Shown here in pieces: positions 26,913 through 34,949 of a stretch of DNA of 64,000 nucleotides. The notes beneath the pieces were generated by a model. The model searched no databases and was not told the DNA's origin. It worked only from the letters and a program-made list of their open reading frames with translations. Source of the stretch: GH45 sp046704385 (GTDB lineage Bacteria; Bacteroidota; Bacteroidia; Bacteroidales; SZUA-534); contig JBJKSB010000038.1 in assembly GCA_046704385.1 (NCBI GenBank), forward strand, positions 1-64,000, written 5' to 3'. Each line of letters begins with the position of its first letter. Within the stretch, counting starts at the first letter, position 1. The translations under genes were made by a program, and so were the position numbers.

Positions 26913-27125
26913 TTACTTACTTAATTCTCTTATTCTTTGTCTTACTCGATCTTCACTAATTCCATACTTTGCAGCAAGTATTGAGTACTTACACATAACA
27001 CAATTAATATCCAAGCCATGAAACTCTTCATACATCTCAATATCTCTTAGCCAGTGAGAATCAATTATGCCAGCGTGTACCAATTTGCTTATTAACATTT
27101 GATTGCTTTTCAATAATTCGTACAT
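26913..27125 (-). CDS. Small helix-turn-helix-like protein
   Basis: 70 residues. The C-terminal KYSILAAKYGISEDRVRQRIRELSK reads as a helix-turn-helix of the resolvase or sigma-70 region 4 type. Its ATG overlaps the stop of the upstream gene by one base (TGATG). Probably a small DNA-binding protein of the element. Confidence 0.6.
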   Translation of the reverse strand: MYELLKSNQMLISKLVHAGIIDSHWLRDIEMYEEFHGLDINCVMCKYSILAAKYGISEDRVRQRIRELSK

Positions 27126-27619
27126 CAGATTCTTTCATTTGTGTAAATATTGAAACCGTTTTTTACAGCATCGTAGATTTCTTTAAGGGTAAAACCGTCA
27201 CGATCCATAATTCGCCCTTTGGGGTCATGTAATAATCGAATACGCAATGCAGTACCATAAACAGGATCGTTAGCAACACTTTCAACTTCTTTCTGCTCTT
27301 TTTCATCAATGATTTTGAATTTATCAATAGACCGGGATTGTAATTTTTTGTGAAATAATTCCGTACTTATTTTTTTTATATCATCGTAGTACATCATTTT
27401 TTCGATTGTTGCAACCGTTTCATTAATTGATAAATGCATGAAAGTATTTTTCAAGCTATACAACTGCTCAATTATTTTAGCCTGAATTTGTTCATCAACC
27501 TTAATGCCCTTGTACAAAACCAGTTCTTGAATCAATTCACTAATAAGCAAAAAGAACTTTTCCTTACCAATAACATTTAATGATTGACTAGGGCTTAACC
27601 TTAATTTTTCTAAATCCAT
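27125..27619 (-). CDS. Hypothetical replication-region protein
   Basis: 164 residues, mostly helical. Contains SLNVIGKEKFFLLISELIQEL and the end DGFTLKEIYDAVKNGFNIY. Its place right after the DUF6291 gene resembles helicase-loader or accessory replication proteins in phages, but I see no diagnostic motif. Confidence 0.5.
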   Translation of the reverse strand: MDLEKLRLSPSQSLNVIGKEKFFLLISELIQELVLYKGIKVDEQIQAKIIEQLYSLKNTFMHLSINETVATIEKMMYYDDIKKISTELFHKKLQSRSIDKFKIIDEKEQKEVESVANDPVYGTALRIRLLHDPKGRIMDRDGFTLKEIYDAVKNGFNIYTNERI

Positions 27620-27622
27620 ACC

Positions 27623-28300
27623 TTAATCTTTAGCTAAATTCATTAATCTTTTTGCTCTTGATTCCGGTGTTTCGTCTTTTGACGGTTGTTCTTTGTTGCG
27701 TTTTGCAAAATTTACGAACCAATTTCGTATCTGTCCAGTAGATTGTTCTTTGTATGCTCCATCAAGACTACGATCGTTTATAAATTCTGTTGATAGTTCC
27801 TTTATTTTTACCGGAGTTATTGATAGTTTCATTGCAACATCTTCAAACCAACTATTATTATCAAATTCATTTAAGAACTCTTGAAATTCTCTATCAGCAT
27901 AAATGCCATTTGTATAATTTTCATTTACATTATCATTTTTACTATTATTCTTATTATCATTTTTACTCTCATTATCACTATAGGCATAATTCGCATGCAT
28001 TTGTTTGCGTTCGCATGCGTTGGCATTCGATTGCTTATTTTCGTTTATTTCTCCTGACCATCGTTTTAAAGCATTTTGGCGGTTTTTTTCAACCTTCAAA
28101 TCATATTTTTCATTATCTCTGATAAACTGATTCTTAAAAGGTGCAAAGGCCAGTTCTAATGCAAAATCCAATTTTGGCAACTCTCCCTTTATATTAAAAG
28201 TGGCCATGGCTTTAAATAACTTACCAGCCTGTTCATCAGAGAGTTTTTCTAAAATCTCTAAACTATCATAATGAAGTATGAAAGATTTTTTATTGCTCAT
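27623..28300 (-). CDS. DUF6291-type phage replication-region protein
   Basis: 225 residues. The N-terminal part, FILHYDSLEILEKLSDEQAGKLFKAM followed by AFAPFKNQFIRDNEKYD and a basic helix, is the DUF6291 pattern. A low-complexity Asn/Lys linker (about 95-130) leads to a C-terminal domain resembling the end of phage replication initiators (IRNWFVNFAKRNKEQ). The ATG overlaps the nuclease gene stop by 4 bases. It probably binds or loads at the replication origin; role inferred. Confidence 0.7.
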   Translation of the reverse strand: MSNKKSFILHYDSLEILEKLSDEQAGKLFKAMATFNIKGELPKLDFALELAFAPFKNQFIRDNEKYDLKVEKNRQNALKRWSGEINENKQSNANACERKQMHANYAYSDNESKNDNKNNSKNDNVNENYTNGIYADREFQEFLNEFDNNSWFEDVAMKLSITPVKIKELSTEFINDRSLDGAYKEQSTGQIRNWFVNFAKRNKEQPSKDETPESRAKRLMNLAKD

Positions 28301-28722
28301 AATTTCACCCTCCTATGCAGTTCTTTAAGAAATTGTGGGAATTCTCTGGCTACAATATAAACACCCCCAGCACTTTCAACTTTCCTTTTGTATTCTTCCT
28401 GAAAGGAACTAATTCTATCTGATCCTATTTTTATCTCTACCTTGACCGACAAACCTTTTATCGTGGCTGAAATATCAGCCGTCCCTAAATCCATTGAAGT
28501 TTTTCCCATTCGATATGTACCATCACCAACCGGTACTGGAATCCCCATACATAAAATTCTTTCAGCTTGATAACCCTTCAGGTTCAGATAATCAATAATA
28601 CATTTTGTAAGACCATTAGCAGAATTATCTTCATAAGTTGGCACCCGACTATCAGACATCCTTAGTTTAAAAAGTTTCCTTAACCTTTTTAAAGCTTCCT
28701 TTTTTTCTGCAACCTGATCCAT
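28297..28722 (-). CDS. VRR-NUC-like nuclease
   Basis: 141 residues. The C-terminal half has the PD-(D/E)xK layout of VRR-NUC enzymes: GTADISATIKGLSVKVEIKIG, then a glutamine in SSFQEEY and AGGVYIVA. Such nucleases are common next to phage replication genes and may resolve branched DNA. The catalytic Asp, Glu and Lys are all in place. Gene order with DUF6291 is typical for Bacteroidota phages and islands. Confidence 0.75.
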   Translation of the reverse strand: MDQVAEKKEALKRLRKLFKLRMSDSRVPTYEDNSANGLTKCIIDYLNLKGYQAERILCMGIPVPVGDGTYRMGKTSMDLGTADISATIKGLSVKVEIKIGSDRISSFQEEYKRKVESAGGVYIVAREFPQFLKELHRRVKL

Positions 28723-28723
28723 T

Positions 28724-29113
28724 CTATAAACACCTAAGTTGAATTACATTTTTCTTAAGAAGTCTCGGGAATTCTTTAGGATTAGTACTAATAAGGTGAG
28801 CATAATCACCTGTGTATGGGCATGGTACTTTATCCGCAGATTCTACTAATAAGCCTTTCTTTTCTTGCTTTCTTTTATATCGGCAAGCAGCCTCTACAGG
28901 AATACCTAACGCCATGCATAATGCTTTCTTGGTCGTTGTAACATATCTCAATGACACATAGAAAAGTTTATCCTCACAATACTCATTTTTCAGTTTAGGC
29001 AAAGTTTTACCTGTACCTTTTTCTACCTGGTTTATGATATGATTTAAAACTAATTGCTTACTTTTGTGATGTGATCCGGCCTCCTTAGTGGGGCTTTCTT
29101 TTTTAAGTTTCAT
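28724..29113 (-). CDS. Hypothetical replication-region protein, helix-turn-helix-like
   Basis: 129 residues, basic. A region TTTKKALCMALGIPVEAACRYKRKQEKKGLL looks like a winged helix; upstream it has KSKQLVLNHIINQVEKGTGKTL. It directly precedes the nuclease gene. Similar small proteins occur beside VRR-NUC in Bacteroidota islands. Function unknown. Confidence 0.55.
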   Translation of the reverse strand: MKLKKESPTKEAGSHHKSKQLVLNHIINQVEKGTGKTLPKLKNEYCEDKLFYVSLRYVTTTKKALCMALGIPVEAACRYKRKQEKKGLLVESADKVPCPYTGDYAHLISTNPKEFPRLLKKNVIQLRCL

Positions 29114-29114
29114 A

Positions 29115-29441
29115 TTAAGCCCTCCCCCTATTTACATAATTTGCCGCCTCTGCTTCAATCTCAGCATTTGACTTTTTTACCCCTTCTTTTATGTATTCCA
29201 TCAACTGAATACTTGAAAAGTACAAACGCTTACTTCTTTTCATTACTGGTAATTCGCCTTTACTTACTTTAGAGTAAATTGTAGGTACGGTAAGATTTAA
29301 AAAATCGGCTGCTTCTTGAACGGTTAAAAACTCTTCTGTTTTTTCTTGAAGTTTAACTTGTTGAGGTTGGTGTTTAAGGTCAAGTATTAAGTTTTCAATA
29401 TTGCTTAACCTTGCTTCAATTGTTTCAAATGGATTATTCAT
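29115..29441 (-). CDS. Excisionase-family helix-turn-helix protein
   Basis: 108 residues from the ATG at 29441 (a TTG nine bases upstream would lengthen it). After an N-terminal coiled segment, residues 35-85 form a MerR/excisionase-type domain (HTH_17): EFLTVQEAADFLNLTVPTIYSKVSKGELPVMKRSKRLYF. It may be an excision factor or a regulator of the replication genes that follow. Confidence 0.8.
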   Translation of the reverse strand: MNNPFETIEARLSNIENLILDLKHQPQQVKLQEKTEEFLTVQEAADFLNLTVPTIYSKVSKGELPVMKRSKRLYFSSIQLMEYIKEGVKKSNAEIEAEAANYVNRGRA

Positions 29442-29520
29442 TATGTACAAGTTTAAAAATTACTTGCACAAAGTTTGTTCAGTTACAAAGTAGGTAACTG
29501 GTTATAACTGGTTACAATGT

Positions 29521-30420
29521 TTATTGATATTCATTTTCGTATATTGTTTTTAATATCAAAACTTCATCTTTTGCCCTTGCTTGCTTATCTGTTGGTAATA
29601 ACTCAATAACACTTTCAATAAGATTTATTTTATTTTCCAGTTTCTTTGGTGTGCACAAGTCTGGCTTTGCCTTTCTATTTGCAACACTTGAATAAAAAGT
29701 AAACCTTTGAAATAGCCTTTCTCCTGAATTATGCCCATATTCTTTAACAATATCATTCCCGTTTTTCCTTGTGATCTGCAACCCTTCATAGACATACTTT
29801 AACGCAATTTGATTAATCGATAATTTATGCACTACTCTATTTTTACTGCCAAATGATATCACTTTAGTTTTGTCGGATATTTGCTCTTTTTCCATTTCTT
29901 CAAAAAACAATGGATAAACATCGACCAACTCTTCTATTTTACTTACAATTCCTGCATAATATCCATATTCTTTAATTATTGAATTAGATATTATTCCTGG
30001 AGCATAATCTATTACATACCTCCAACCTTTGTCATCACACTGTATTGATTGAAAATTCCTGTAAATTTCTTTAGCATACACCTCACCAAATGAGCTATAA
30101 ATTCCAGAATCAGGGATAGGATAAGCTTTTTTAAAATATTCACGCCCCTCATTATAAGCACTTACGTACAAATCAATAAATTCAACTCCACTAAACTCAG
30201 TATTCCTATTACTTCCTTTGGGCACTAACATGTTAACCGCAGGAATCTTTTCCGACACTAACACTAAGGACAATTCTGTATTATAAACTTTAGCTCCATT
30301 TATTGTAAAAAAACCATTATTCTCAATCTGCACTTTTAATGTTTGATATTGTTCTGTTTGTCTGGCCTCTCCAGACAAATACCCAAAAACGGAGTACTTG
30401 AACTCAATATTTTTCTTCAT
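29521..30420 (-). CDS. Hypothetical integrase-adjacent protein
   Basis: 299 residues from the ATG at 30420. No signal, no recognised motif; a mixed beta/alpha N-terminal half and a helical C-terminal half (KLENKINLIESVIELLPTDKQARAKDEVLILKTIY). It is 11 bases downstream of the integrase gene. Similar integrase-linked proteins of unknown role occur in Bacteroidota islands, to my recollection. Confidence 0.55.
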   Translation of the reverse strand: MKKNIEFKYSVFGYLSGEARQTEQYQTLKVQIENNGFFTINGAKVYNTELSLVLVSEKIPAVNMLVPKGSNRNTEFSGVEFIDLYVSAYNEGREYFKKAYPIPDSGIYSSFGEVYAKEIYRNFQSIQCDDKGWRYVIDYAPGIISNSIIKEYGYYAGIVSKIEELVDVYPLFFEEMEKEQISDKTKVISFGSKNRVVHKLSINQIALKYVYEGLQITRKNGNDIVKEYGHNSGERLFQRFTFYSSVANRKAKPDLCTPKKLENKINLIESVIELLPTDKQARAKDEVLILKTIYENEYQ

Positions 30421-30431
30421 CAATGAAATAA

Positions 30432-31676
30432 TTATAAATCCAGTTTAATATTATCGGCTGCTTTTCGTTTGGCTTCGTCCACAATTTTGGCGTAAACCTG
30501 TGTTGTTTTCAAGTCTTTATGTCCTAACATTTTTGAAACAGTGTAAATATCAGTACCATTAAATAATTGTAGTGTAGCGTAGGTATGCCGGAAACAATGG
30601 AAAGTAATATCTTTAGTAATTCCGGCTGCTCCAATCCATTGAAACAGGTGTTTATTTGCATAAGCTGAATATTTAAGCGCCTCGAATACCTTTTTATCCT
30701 GTCCCATATCCTTTGGGTTTTGTGTACCCCCTGTAAAACTGTATGCCTGTTCTGATATGGGTAATACCTCAACACCTTTAGTTTTTTGTTGGTCAAAGTT
30801 TAAAAAATAGCCTTGACCTTCAACATAAACCAATTCACGCCAAATCATTTTACTAATATCAGAAAAGCGTAAACCTGTTAATGCAGAAAACAAAGCTGCA
30901 CGTTTCAACAAGGGATCATTACAAGGGGTTTTTACCAGTTTATTCAGTTCGTCAAGAGTTAAATACTCCCTTCTTGTTTCAGCTGCTTTTATGGGTTCTA
31001 CTCTACTATTTAGGTCTGTTTGTAAAATACCGTCTTTGTATGCCTGTTTTAAAGTTGCTTTCACTTTATTGAAATACGAAACTGCTGAATTAACGGAAAG
31101 GGTTGTTTTATCACTACGGTTGCTTTTTGTGGTTAACAGGTATTCTTTAAAGTCCTCTAAAAAACGTTCGTTAAGGTCGGCAAACTTTAATTTACCATTG
31201 GCAAAACTTTCAAGGTAATTAAGGCACGAAACCCAGTTATCATGGTTTGAAGCTTTGCGTTTATCGGCTAACTTTCTGAAATACTCAATAAAACATTGTT
31301 CGCCCAGTTCTTTTTTACGTATTTGCTCTTTTTCGTATTCGTTGTAAATCTCCGGCTTATTTAAATAGTTCTCTCTTTTTTGTCTTATACTTTCAGCAAT
31401 CTTCAATGTTTCTATATTATGCTGTTTGTCAAATAGGGATAACGGCTTTAATTCTTTAAATAATTCTTTGAGTTTGTCTGTATCTTGACCTTTACTGTTT
31501 TTACTATTTATTTCTTTTTTCAGATCTGCCTTATCAGTAAAAATATAAAGCCCTAAGAATTCCCTACGAGTAGGTTCTCCAGTATCAGTATTAATTACCG
31601 GTGGATAAAAGTCCAGGTATAAGCTTTTACGACCTTTACTAATAGGCTTTTGTCTTAAAGTTACTTTAGTTGCCAT
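30432..31676 (-). CDS. Tyrosine recombinase (integrase)
   Basis: 414 residues. An arm-binding domain (LRQKPISKGRKSLYLDFYPPVIN), a SAM-like core-binding domain (about 105-205) and the catalytic domain follow. The catalytic set is visible: TGLR (about residue 265), HCFRH (about 362), LGHKD and the nucleophile tyrosine in TTQVYAKI (about 393). It is the integrase expected to act on the 19-bp core site in mnmE and the GGTACAAA arm sites. It lies 825 bases from the right junction. Confidence 0.95.
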   Translation of the reverse strand: MATKVTLRQKPISKGRKSLYLDFYPPVINTDTGEPTRREFLGLYIFTDKADLKKEINSKNSKGQDTDKLKELFKELKPLSLFDKQHNIETLKIAESIRQKRENYLNKPEIYNEYEKEQIRKKELGEQCFIEYFRKLADKRKASNHDNWVSCLNYLESFANGKLKFADLNERFLEDFKEYLLTTKSNRSDKTTLSVNSAVSYFNKVKATLKQAYKDGILQTDLNSRVEPIKAAETRREYLTLDELNKLVKTPCNDPLLKRAALFSALTGLRFSDISKMIWRELVYVEGQGYFLNFDQQKTKGVEVLPISEQAYSFTGGTQNPKDMGQDKKVFEALKYSAYANKHLFQWIGAAGITKDITFHCFRHTYATLQLFNGTDIYTVSKMLGHKDLKTTQVYAKIVDEAKRKAADNIKLDL

Positions 31677-31719
31677 TGCATTTAATACTTTAATGAGAAA
31701 TTGAACACCTAAATATTTT

Positions 31720-32265
31720 TTATGTTAACAAACTATCAATGATTACTTTCGGCACATAGGCATATCGACCTTTTTTGTACTTTGGAATGTTATTGCGTTT
31801 AATAAAGTCATACAAAGCCTTTTCTGATATTTTATATTTCTTTTGTACTTCTTGCAAAGAGTAGCACTCTGAATTAGAATTTTGTGTTGGCTTATTATTC
31901 TCCTGCCTAGTTTGCTCGAATAACTTATCTATATCAGAACGCTTGACCCTTGTAATTCTTTGACCTAAGTTTACAGCATTTATAGCACCGGTTTCGATGT
32001 AATAATAAATAGTGCGTACAGAACAGTTTAGCAAAACAGCAACCTCTTTAACAGTTAAAAATTCCTGAACCTTTATTTCATCAATTGTTCGCTGACTTTT
32101 TATTTGATTCAACTTTGTTGATGTATTAACATTTTTGGTTTTGTTTCTTTCCTTATAGGCTTTCCGACTACAATCATGAGAACAGAATTTTGTTACTGTA
32201 GTTCTTGCTGTAAATTCATTACCACAATATTGACAAATTCTTTGTACCTTAATATTACTGCTCAT
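31720..32265 (-). CDS. Excisionase-like protein with zinc finger and two helix-turn-helix domains
   Basis: 181 residues. The N-terminus has a CxxC...CxxxC zinc ribbon (CQYCGNEF, FCSHDC). Then come two HTH_17-type domains: EFLTVKEVAVLLNCSVRTIYYYIETGAINAV and SLQEVQKKYKISEKALYDFIKRNNIPKYKKGRY. Such proteins next to an integrase often direct excision or control it. It is the gene nearest to the right junction. Confidence 0.75.
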   Translation of the reverse strand: MSSNIKVQRICQYCGNEFTARTTVTKFCSHDCSRKAYKERNKTKNVNTSTKLNQIKSQRTIDEIKVQEFLTVKEVAVLLNCSVRTIYYYIETGAINAVNLGQRITRVKRSDIDKLFEQTRQENNKPTQNSNSECYSLQEVQKKYKISEKALYDFIKRNNIPKYKKGRYAYVPKVIIDSLLT

Positions 32266-32339
32266 TATTATTCATTTAATCCATTTAAGACTATTTATGT
32301 GCAATTAAGCGCAAATAAAAAAGGTTTATAACCTTAATT

Positions 32340-32386
32340 TTTGTACCTCAACATTGCAAGGTACAACAAAGGTACAAATTTGTACC
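32340..32386. promoter_or_regulatory. Cluster of GGTACAAA-type sites, putative integrase arm sites (right)
   Basis: Four matches in 47 bases: TTTGTACC at 32340-32347, GGTACAAC at 32360-32367, GGTACAAA at 32371-32378 and TTTGTACC at 32379-32386. The two forward copies are 11 bases apart, as at the left end. Two copies are inverted. This fits arm-type sites at about 115-160 bases from the right core site. Confidence 0.6.
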
Positions 32387-32500
32387 TAATAAACGAATAA
32401 TAACACAAAATAAATATTAACTTAGCAATACAAATAAAGCTACGTTTATGGGCTTATTAGTAATTTTCAATATGTTTTATGATTGTTTGTTTTGTGGTGG

Positions 32501-32519
32501 TTACTTTCCGATACAAAAA
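32501..32519. repeat. Right attachment site core, the 3' end of mnmE
   Basis: TTACTTTCCGATACAAAAA on the plus strand; on the minus strand it is the end of mnmE, coding for Cys-Ile-Gly-Lys and the stop. It pairs with 18939-18957 as a direct repeat with one mismatch. Confidence 0.85.
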
Positions 32520-33886
32520 TGACTAAAAATATGTCCTAAAATCTCGTCAGTGGAGATTTCCTCACCAGTAATACCGGCCAGGTGGTGAATTACCTCGCGG
32601 ATGTCCATGGCCATAAAGTCGTTTGATATTCCGTTTTTCAACCCGGTTAAAGCCCGCTGCAGAGCTTCTAACGCATGGGTGAGCGACTCAATATGACGAA
32701 CATTTGTTACAATTACCTCATCAGTATTCAGGGCTTCAAGGTGAGTGGCTTTGCCAATAATCTCAAGTAACTGATCGACCGCCTGGTTGTGTTTTGCCGA
32801 AAGCTGAATTTCGTCAAAAATTAAAGGGTGCTTTATTTTTTTAGTTGTGGTTTCAGACAGATCAATTTTATTCCTTACCAATATTAATGTTTTATCTTCA
32901 GCCCCTTTTTTTGCTAACTGATTCAACACCTCTTTAATTTTCTCCTCAGAATCGGAAGCATCGAATAATGCCAGCACAATTTTAGCCTGGCTTATTTTTT
33001 TATAGGTTCTTTCAATACCTAAACTTTCGATAGTATCTGTTGTATGCCTTAACCCGGCTGTATCAATAAACCGATACGTAACTCCCGAATAATTAAAGGT
33101 ATCTTCAATGGAATCGCGTGTAGTACCGGCAATTTCGCTTACAATGGCTTTTTCTTCATTCAGAATGGCATTAAGCAAAGTCGATTTCCCCACATTAGGC
33201 TCACCGACAATGGCAACCGGCACTCCGTTTTTTATTGCATTTCCCAGTTCAAATGAATTGATTAAGCGCTTAATTACAGACTCTATTTTCTTCAACAGCT
33301 CAATCAGTTCGTCTCTGTCTGCAAATTCCACATCCTCCTCACTAAAATCGAGTTCCAGTTCAATCAGGGCTATAAATTTTAGTAGTTCGGACCGCAATCC
33401 GGCTAATTCATGCGAAAATCCCCCACGCATCTGGTTCATGGCAATATGGTGCGAAGCCTTGCTTTCTGAAGCTATTAAATCAGCCACCGCCTCAGCTTGC
33501 GATAAATCCATTTTACCGTTCAGATAAGCACGCTGCGTAAATTCACCGGGTTGAGCCAATCGGGCACCATGCTGAATTAGCATCTGTAAAATTTTTTGCT
33601 GAATGTAAAGTGAACCGTGACACGAAATCTCCACCATATCTTCACCGGAATATGTATTAGGGGCTTTAAAAACAGCTAACAATACTTCATCAATCAACTC
33701 CTCATCCTCCCTGATTTGACCAAAATGCATGGTCCGGGTTTCCTGCCTGGCCGACTCAAAATTGGTCCGTTTTGAATAAAATATCCTGTCGACAATCGAA
33801 AAGGCTTCCTTGCCAGTTAACCGGACAAGTGAAATAGCCCCGTTTCCGGGAGCAGTAGATATGGCACAAATAGTGTCGTTATTCAT
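32501..33886 (-). CDS. mnmE: tRNA uridine-5-carboxymethylaminomethyl modification GTPase MnmE
   Basis: 461 residues from the ATG at 33886 (MNNDTICAISTAPGNGAISLVRLTG). The N-terminal tetrahydrofolate-binding domain, the helical domain and the inserted G domain are complete: GEPNVGKST (P loop), DTAGLR, NKID. The C-terminus is the conserved FCIGK needed for catalysis. With MnmG it modifies U34 of tRNAs. Its 3' end serves as attachment site of the neighbouring element and stays intact after integration. Confidence 0.97.
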   Translation of the reverse strand: MNNDTICAISTAPGNGAISLVRLTGKEAFSIVDRIFYSKRTNFESARQETRTMHFGQIREDEELIDEVLLAVFKAPNTYSGEDMVEISCHGSLYIQQKILQMLIQHGARLAQPGEFTQRAYLNGKMDLSQAEAVADLIASESKASHHIAMNQMRGGFSHELAGLRSELLKFIALIELELDFSEEDVEFADRDELIELLKKIESVIKRLINSFELGNAIKNGVPVAIVGEPNVGKSTLLNAILNEEKAIVSEIAGTTRDSIEDTFNYSGVTYRFIDTAGLRHTTDTIESLGIERTYKKISQAKIVLALFDASDSEEKIKEVLNQLAKKGAEDKTLILVRNKIDLSETTTKKIKHPLIFDEIQLSAKHNQAVDQLLEIIGKATHLEALNTDEVIVTNVRHIESLTHALEALQRALTGLKNGISNDFMAMDIREVIHHLAGITGEEISTDEILGHIFSHFCIGK

Positions 33887-34016
33887 GATCAAACATTTTA
33901 AGCCTACAAAATTACATATTAAGATTTAATTAACGTCTGTTCAATCTAAAGCAATTTTTTGTAATTGAATTTCAGTAATAACCAGAAACGGTTTATTCTG
34001 ACTTGGGCAAAATAGT

Positions 34017-34024
34017 TATCTTTG
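34017..34024 (+). promoter_or_regulatory. Probable -7 promoter element of kdsA
   Basis: TATCTTTG matches the Bacteroidota consensus TAnnTTTG, 34 bases before the kdsA ATG. No perfect -33 TTTG is seen at the usual distance. Confidence 0.4.
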
Positions 34025-34057
34025 GTCAATCAATAAATAAAAATAAAAATCAACTTA

Positions 34058-34876
34058 ATGATAGAATCAATCCCAAATATAAAAAATACACAATCCGGTA
34101 ATTTCTTTTTACTTGCCGGGCCCTGTGTGGTGGAAAACGAAAACCTGGTTTTTGAAGTTGCGAAAAGAGTTATTGAAATAACTGATAAACTTGAAATACC
34201 GTTTATTTTTAAATCATCATACCGAAAAGCCAACCGAAGTAAAAAAGATTCATTTGCCGGAATTGGTGACCTGAAAGCGCTTGAAATTCTTAAAAAAGTT
34301 CGTGATGATTTAAAGGTTCCCGTTGTTACGGATATTCACTCAGCTGATGAAGCTGAATTAGCTGCCCAGTATGTCGATGTTCTTCAAATACCGGCATTTC
34401 TTTGTCGGCAAACCGATTTACTTGAAGCAGCTGCAAGAACAGGAAAAATCGTCAACATCAAGAAAGGACAGTTTCTTGCTCCGGGAGCTATGAAATTTGC
34501 TGCACAGAAAGTAATTGATATAGGTAACCCCAATGTTATGCTTACCGAACGGGGTACGACTTTTGGGTACCAGGATTTGCTGATTGATTATCGCAGTATA
34601 CCGGAAATGCAACAAACCGGCCTGCCTGTAATACTTGATATTACCCACTCGTTACAGCAACCCAACCAGACTTCCGGAGTTACCGGTGGTCGTCCCGATT
34701 TAATTGAAACGGTTGCACGGGCTGGTATTGCTGTAGGTGTTGACGGTATATTTTTGGAAACGCATCCCGATCCCTCAAAGGCTCTGTCGGATGGAGCAAA
34801 TATGTTAAAACTGGAATATCTGGAGAAATTACTGATAAACTTAGTGGCTATTCGACAAACAATAAATAAACTTTAA
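34058..34876 (+). CDS. kdsA: 3-deoxy-8-phosphooctulonate (KDO 8-P) synthase
   Basis: 272 residues. It condenses phosphoenolpyruvate with arabinose 5-phosphate for lipopolysaccharide core synthesis. LLAGPCVVEN near the start, FKSSYRKANRSK, GTTFGYQDLLIDYRS, DITHSLQQPN and FLETHPDPSKALSDGANM are the DAHP/KDO8P synthase signatures. Cys23 in GPC, with the later His, Glu and Asp, indicates the metal-dependent class rather than the metal-free type that has Asn at this place. Divergent from mnmE. Confidence 0.96.
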   Translation: MIESIPNIKNTQSGNFFLLAGPCVVENENLVFEVAKRVIEITDKLEIPFIFKSSYRKANRSKKDSFAGIGDLKALEILKKVRDDLKVPVVTDIHSADEAELAAQYVDVLQIPAFLCRQTDLLEAAARTGKIVNIKKGQFLAPGAMKFAAQKVIDIGNPNVMLTERGTTFGYQDLLIDYRSIPEMQQTGLPVILDITHSLQQPNQTSGVTGGRPDLIETVARAGIAVGVDGIFLETHPDPSKALSDGANMLKLEYLEKLLINLVAIRQTINKL

Positions 34877-34949
34877 CAAAAAGGTGTATACCAGATAAGG
34901 GTTATTTTACTATATTTAGCATGTTTATTAAATCCTATCAAAAAAATAA

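Larger units (their letters stand above)
18939..32519. mobile_element. Integrated element (about 13.6 kb) at the 3' end of mnmE, satellite-like
   Basis: The element is bounded by the 19-bp direct repeat TTACTTTCCGATACA(A/G)AAA at 18939-18957 and 32501-32519. The right copy is the end of mnmE (codons for Cys-Ile-Gly-Lys-stop), so integration regenerates the gene end. Inside are a tyrosine recombinase and an excisionase-like gene beside the right end, clustered GGTACAAA sites at both ends, an XRE regulator with divergent operon, phage-type replication genes, a terminase-small-like protein, a tail-type protein and an AbiE toxin-antitoxin pair. No capsid, portal, large terminase or conjugation gene is present. 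It is best read as a phage satellite or a highly reduced prophage. Confidence 0.85.

Noticed and set aside
27790..28122. Tyr/His-rich 110-codon frame on the plus strand
   Set aside because: It is antisense to the Asn/Lys-rich linker of the DUF6291-type gene; composition is an artefact.
33108..33527. 139-codon Ser-rich plus-strand frame
   Set aside because: Antisense of the mnmE helical and G domain region; no independent coding signal.
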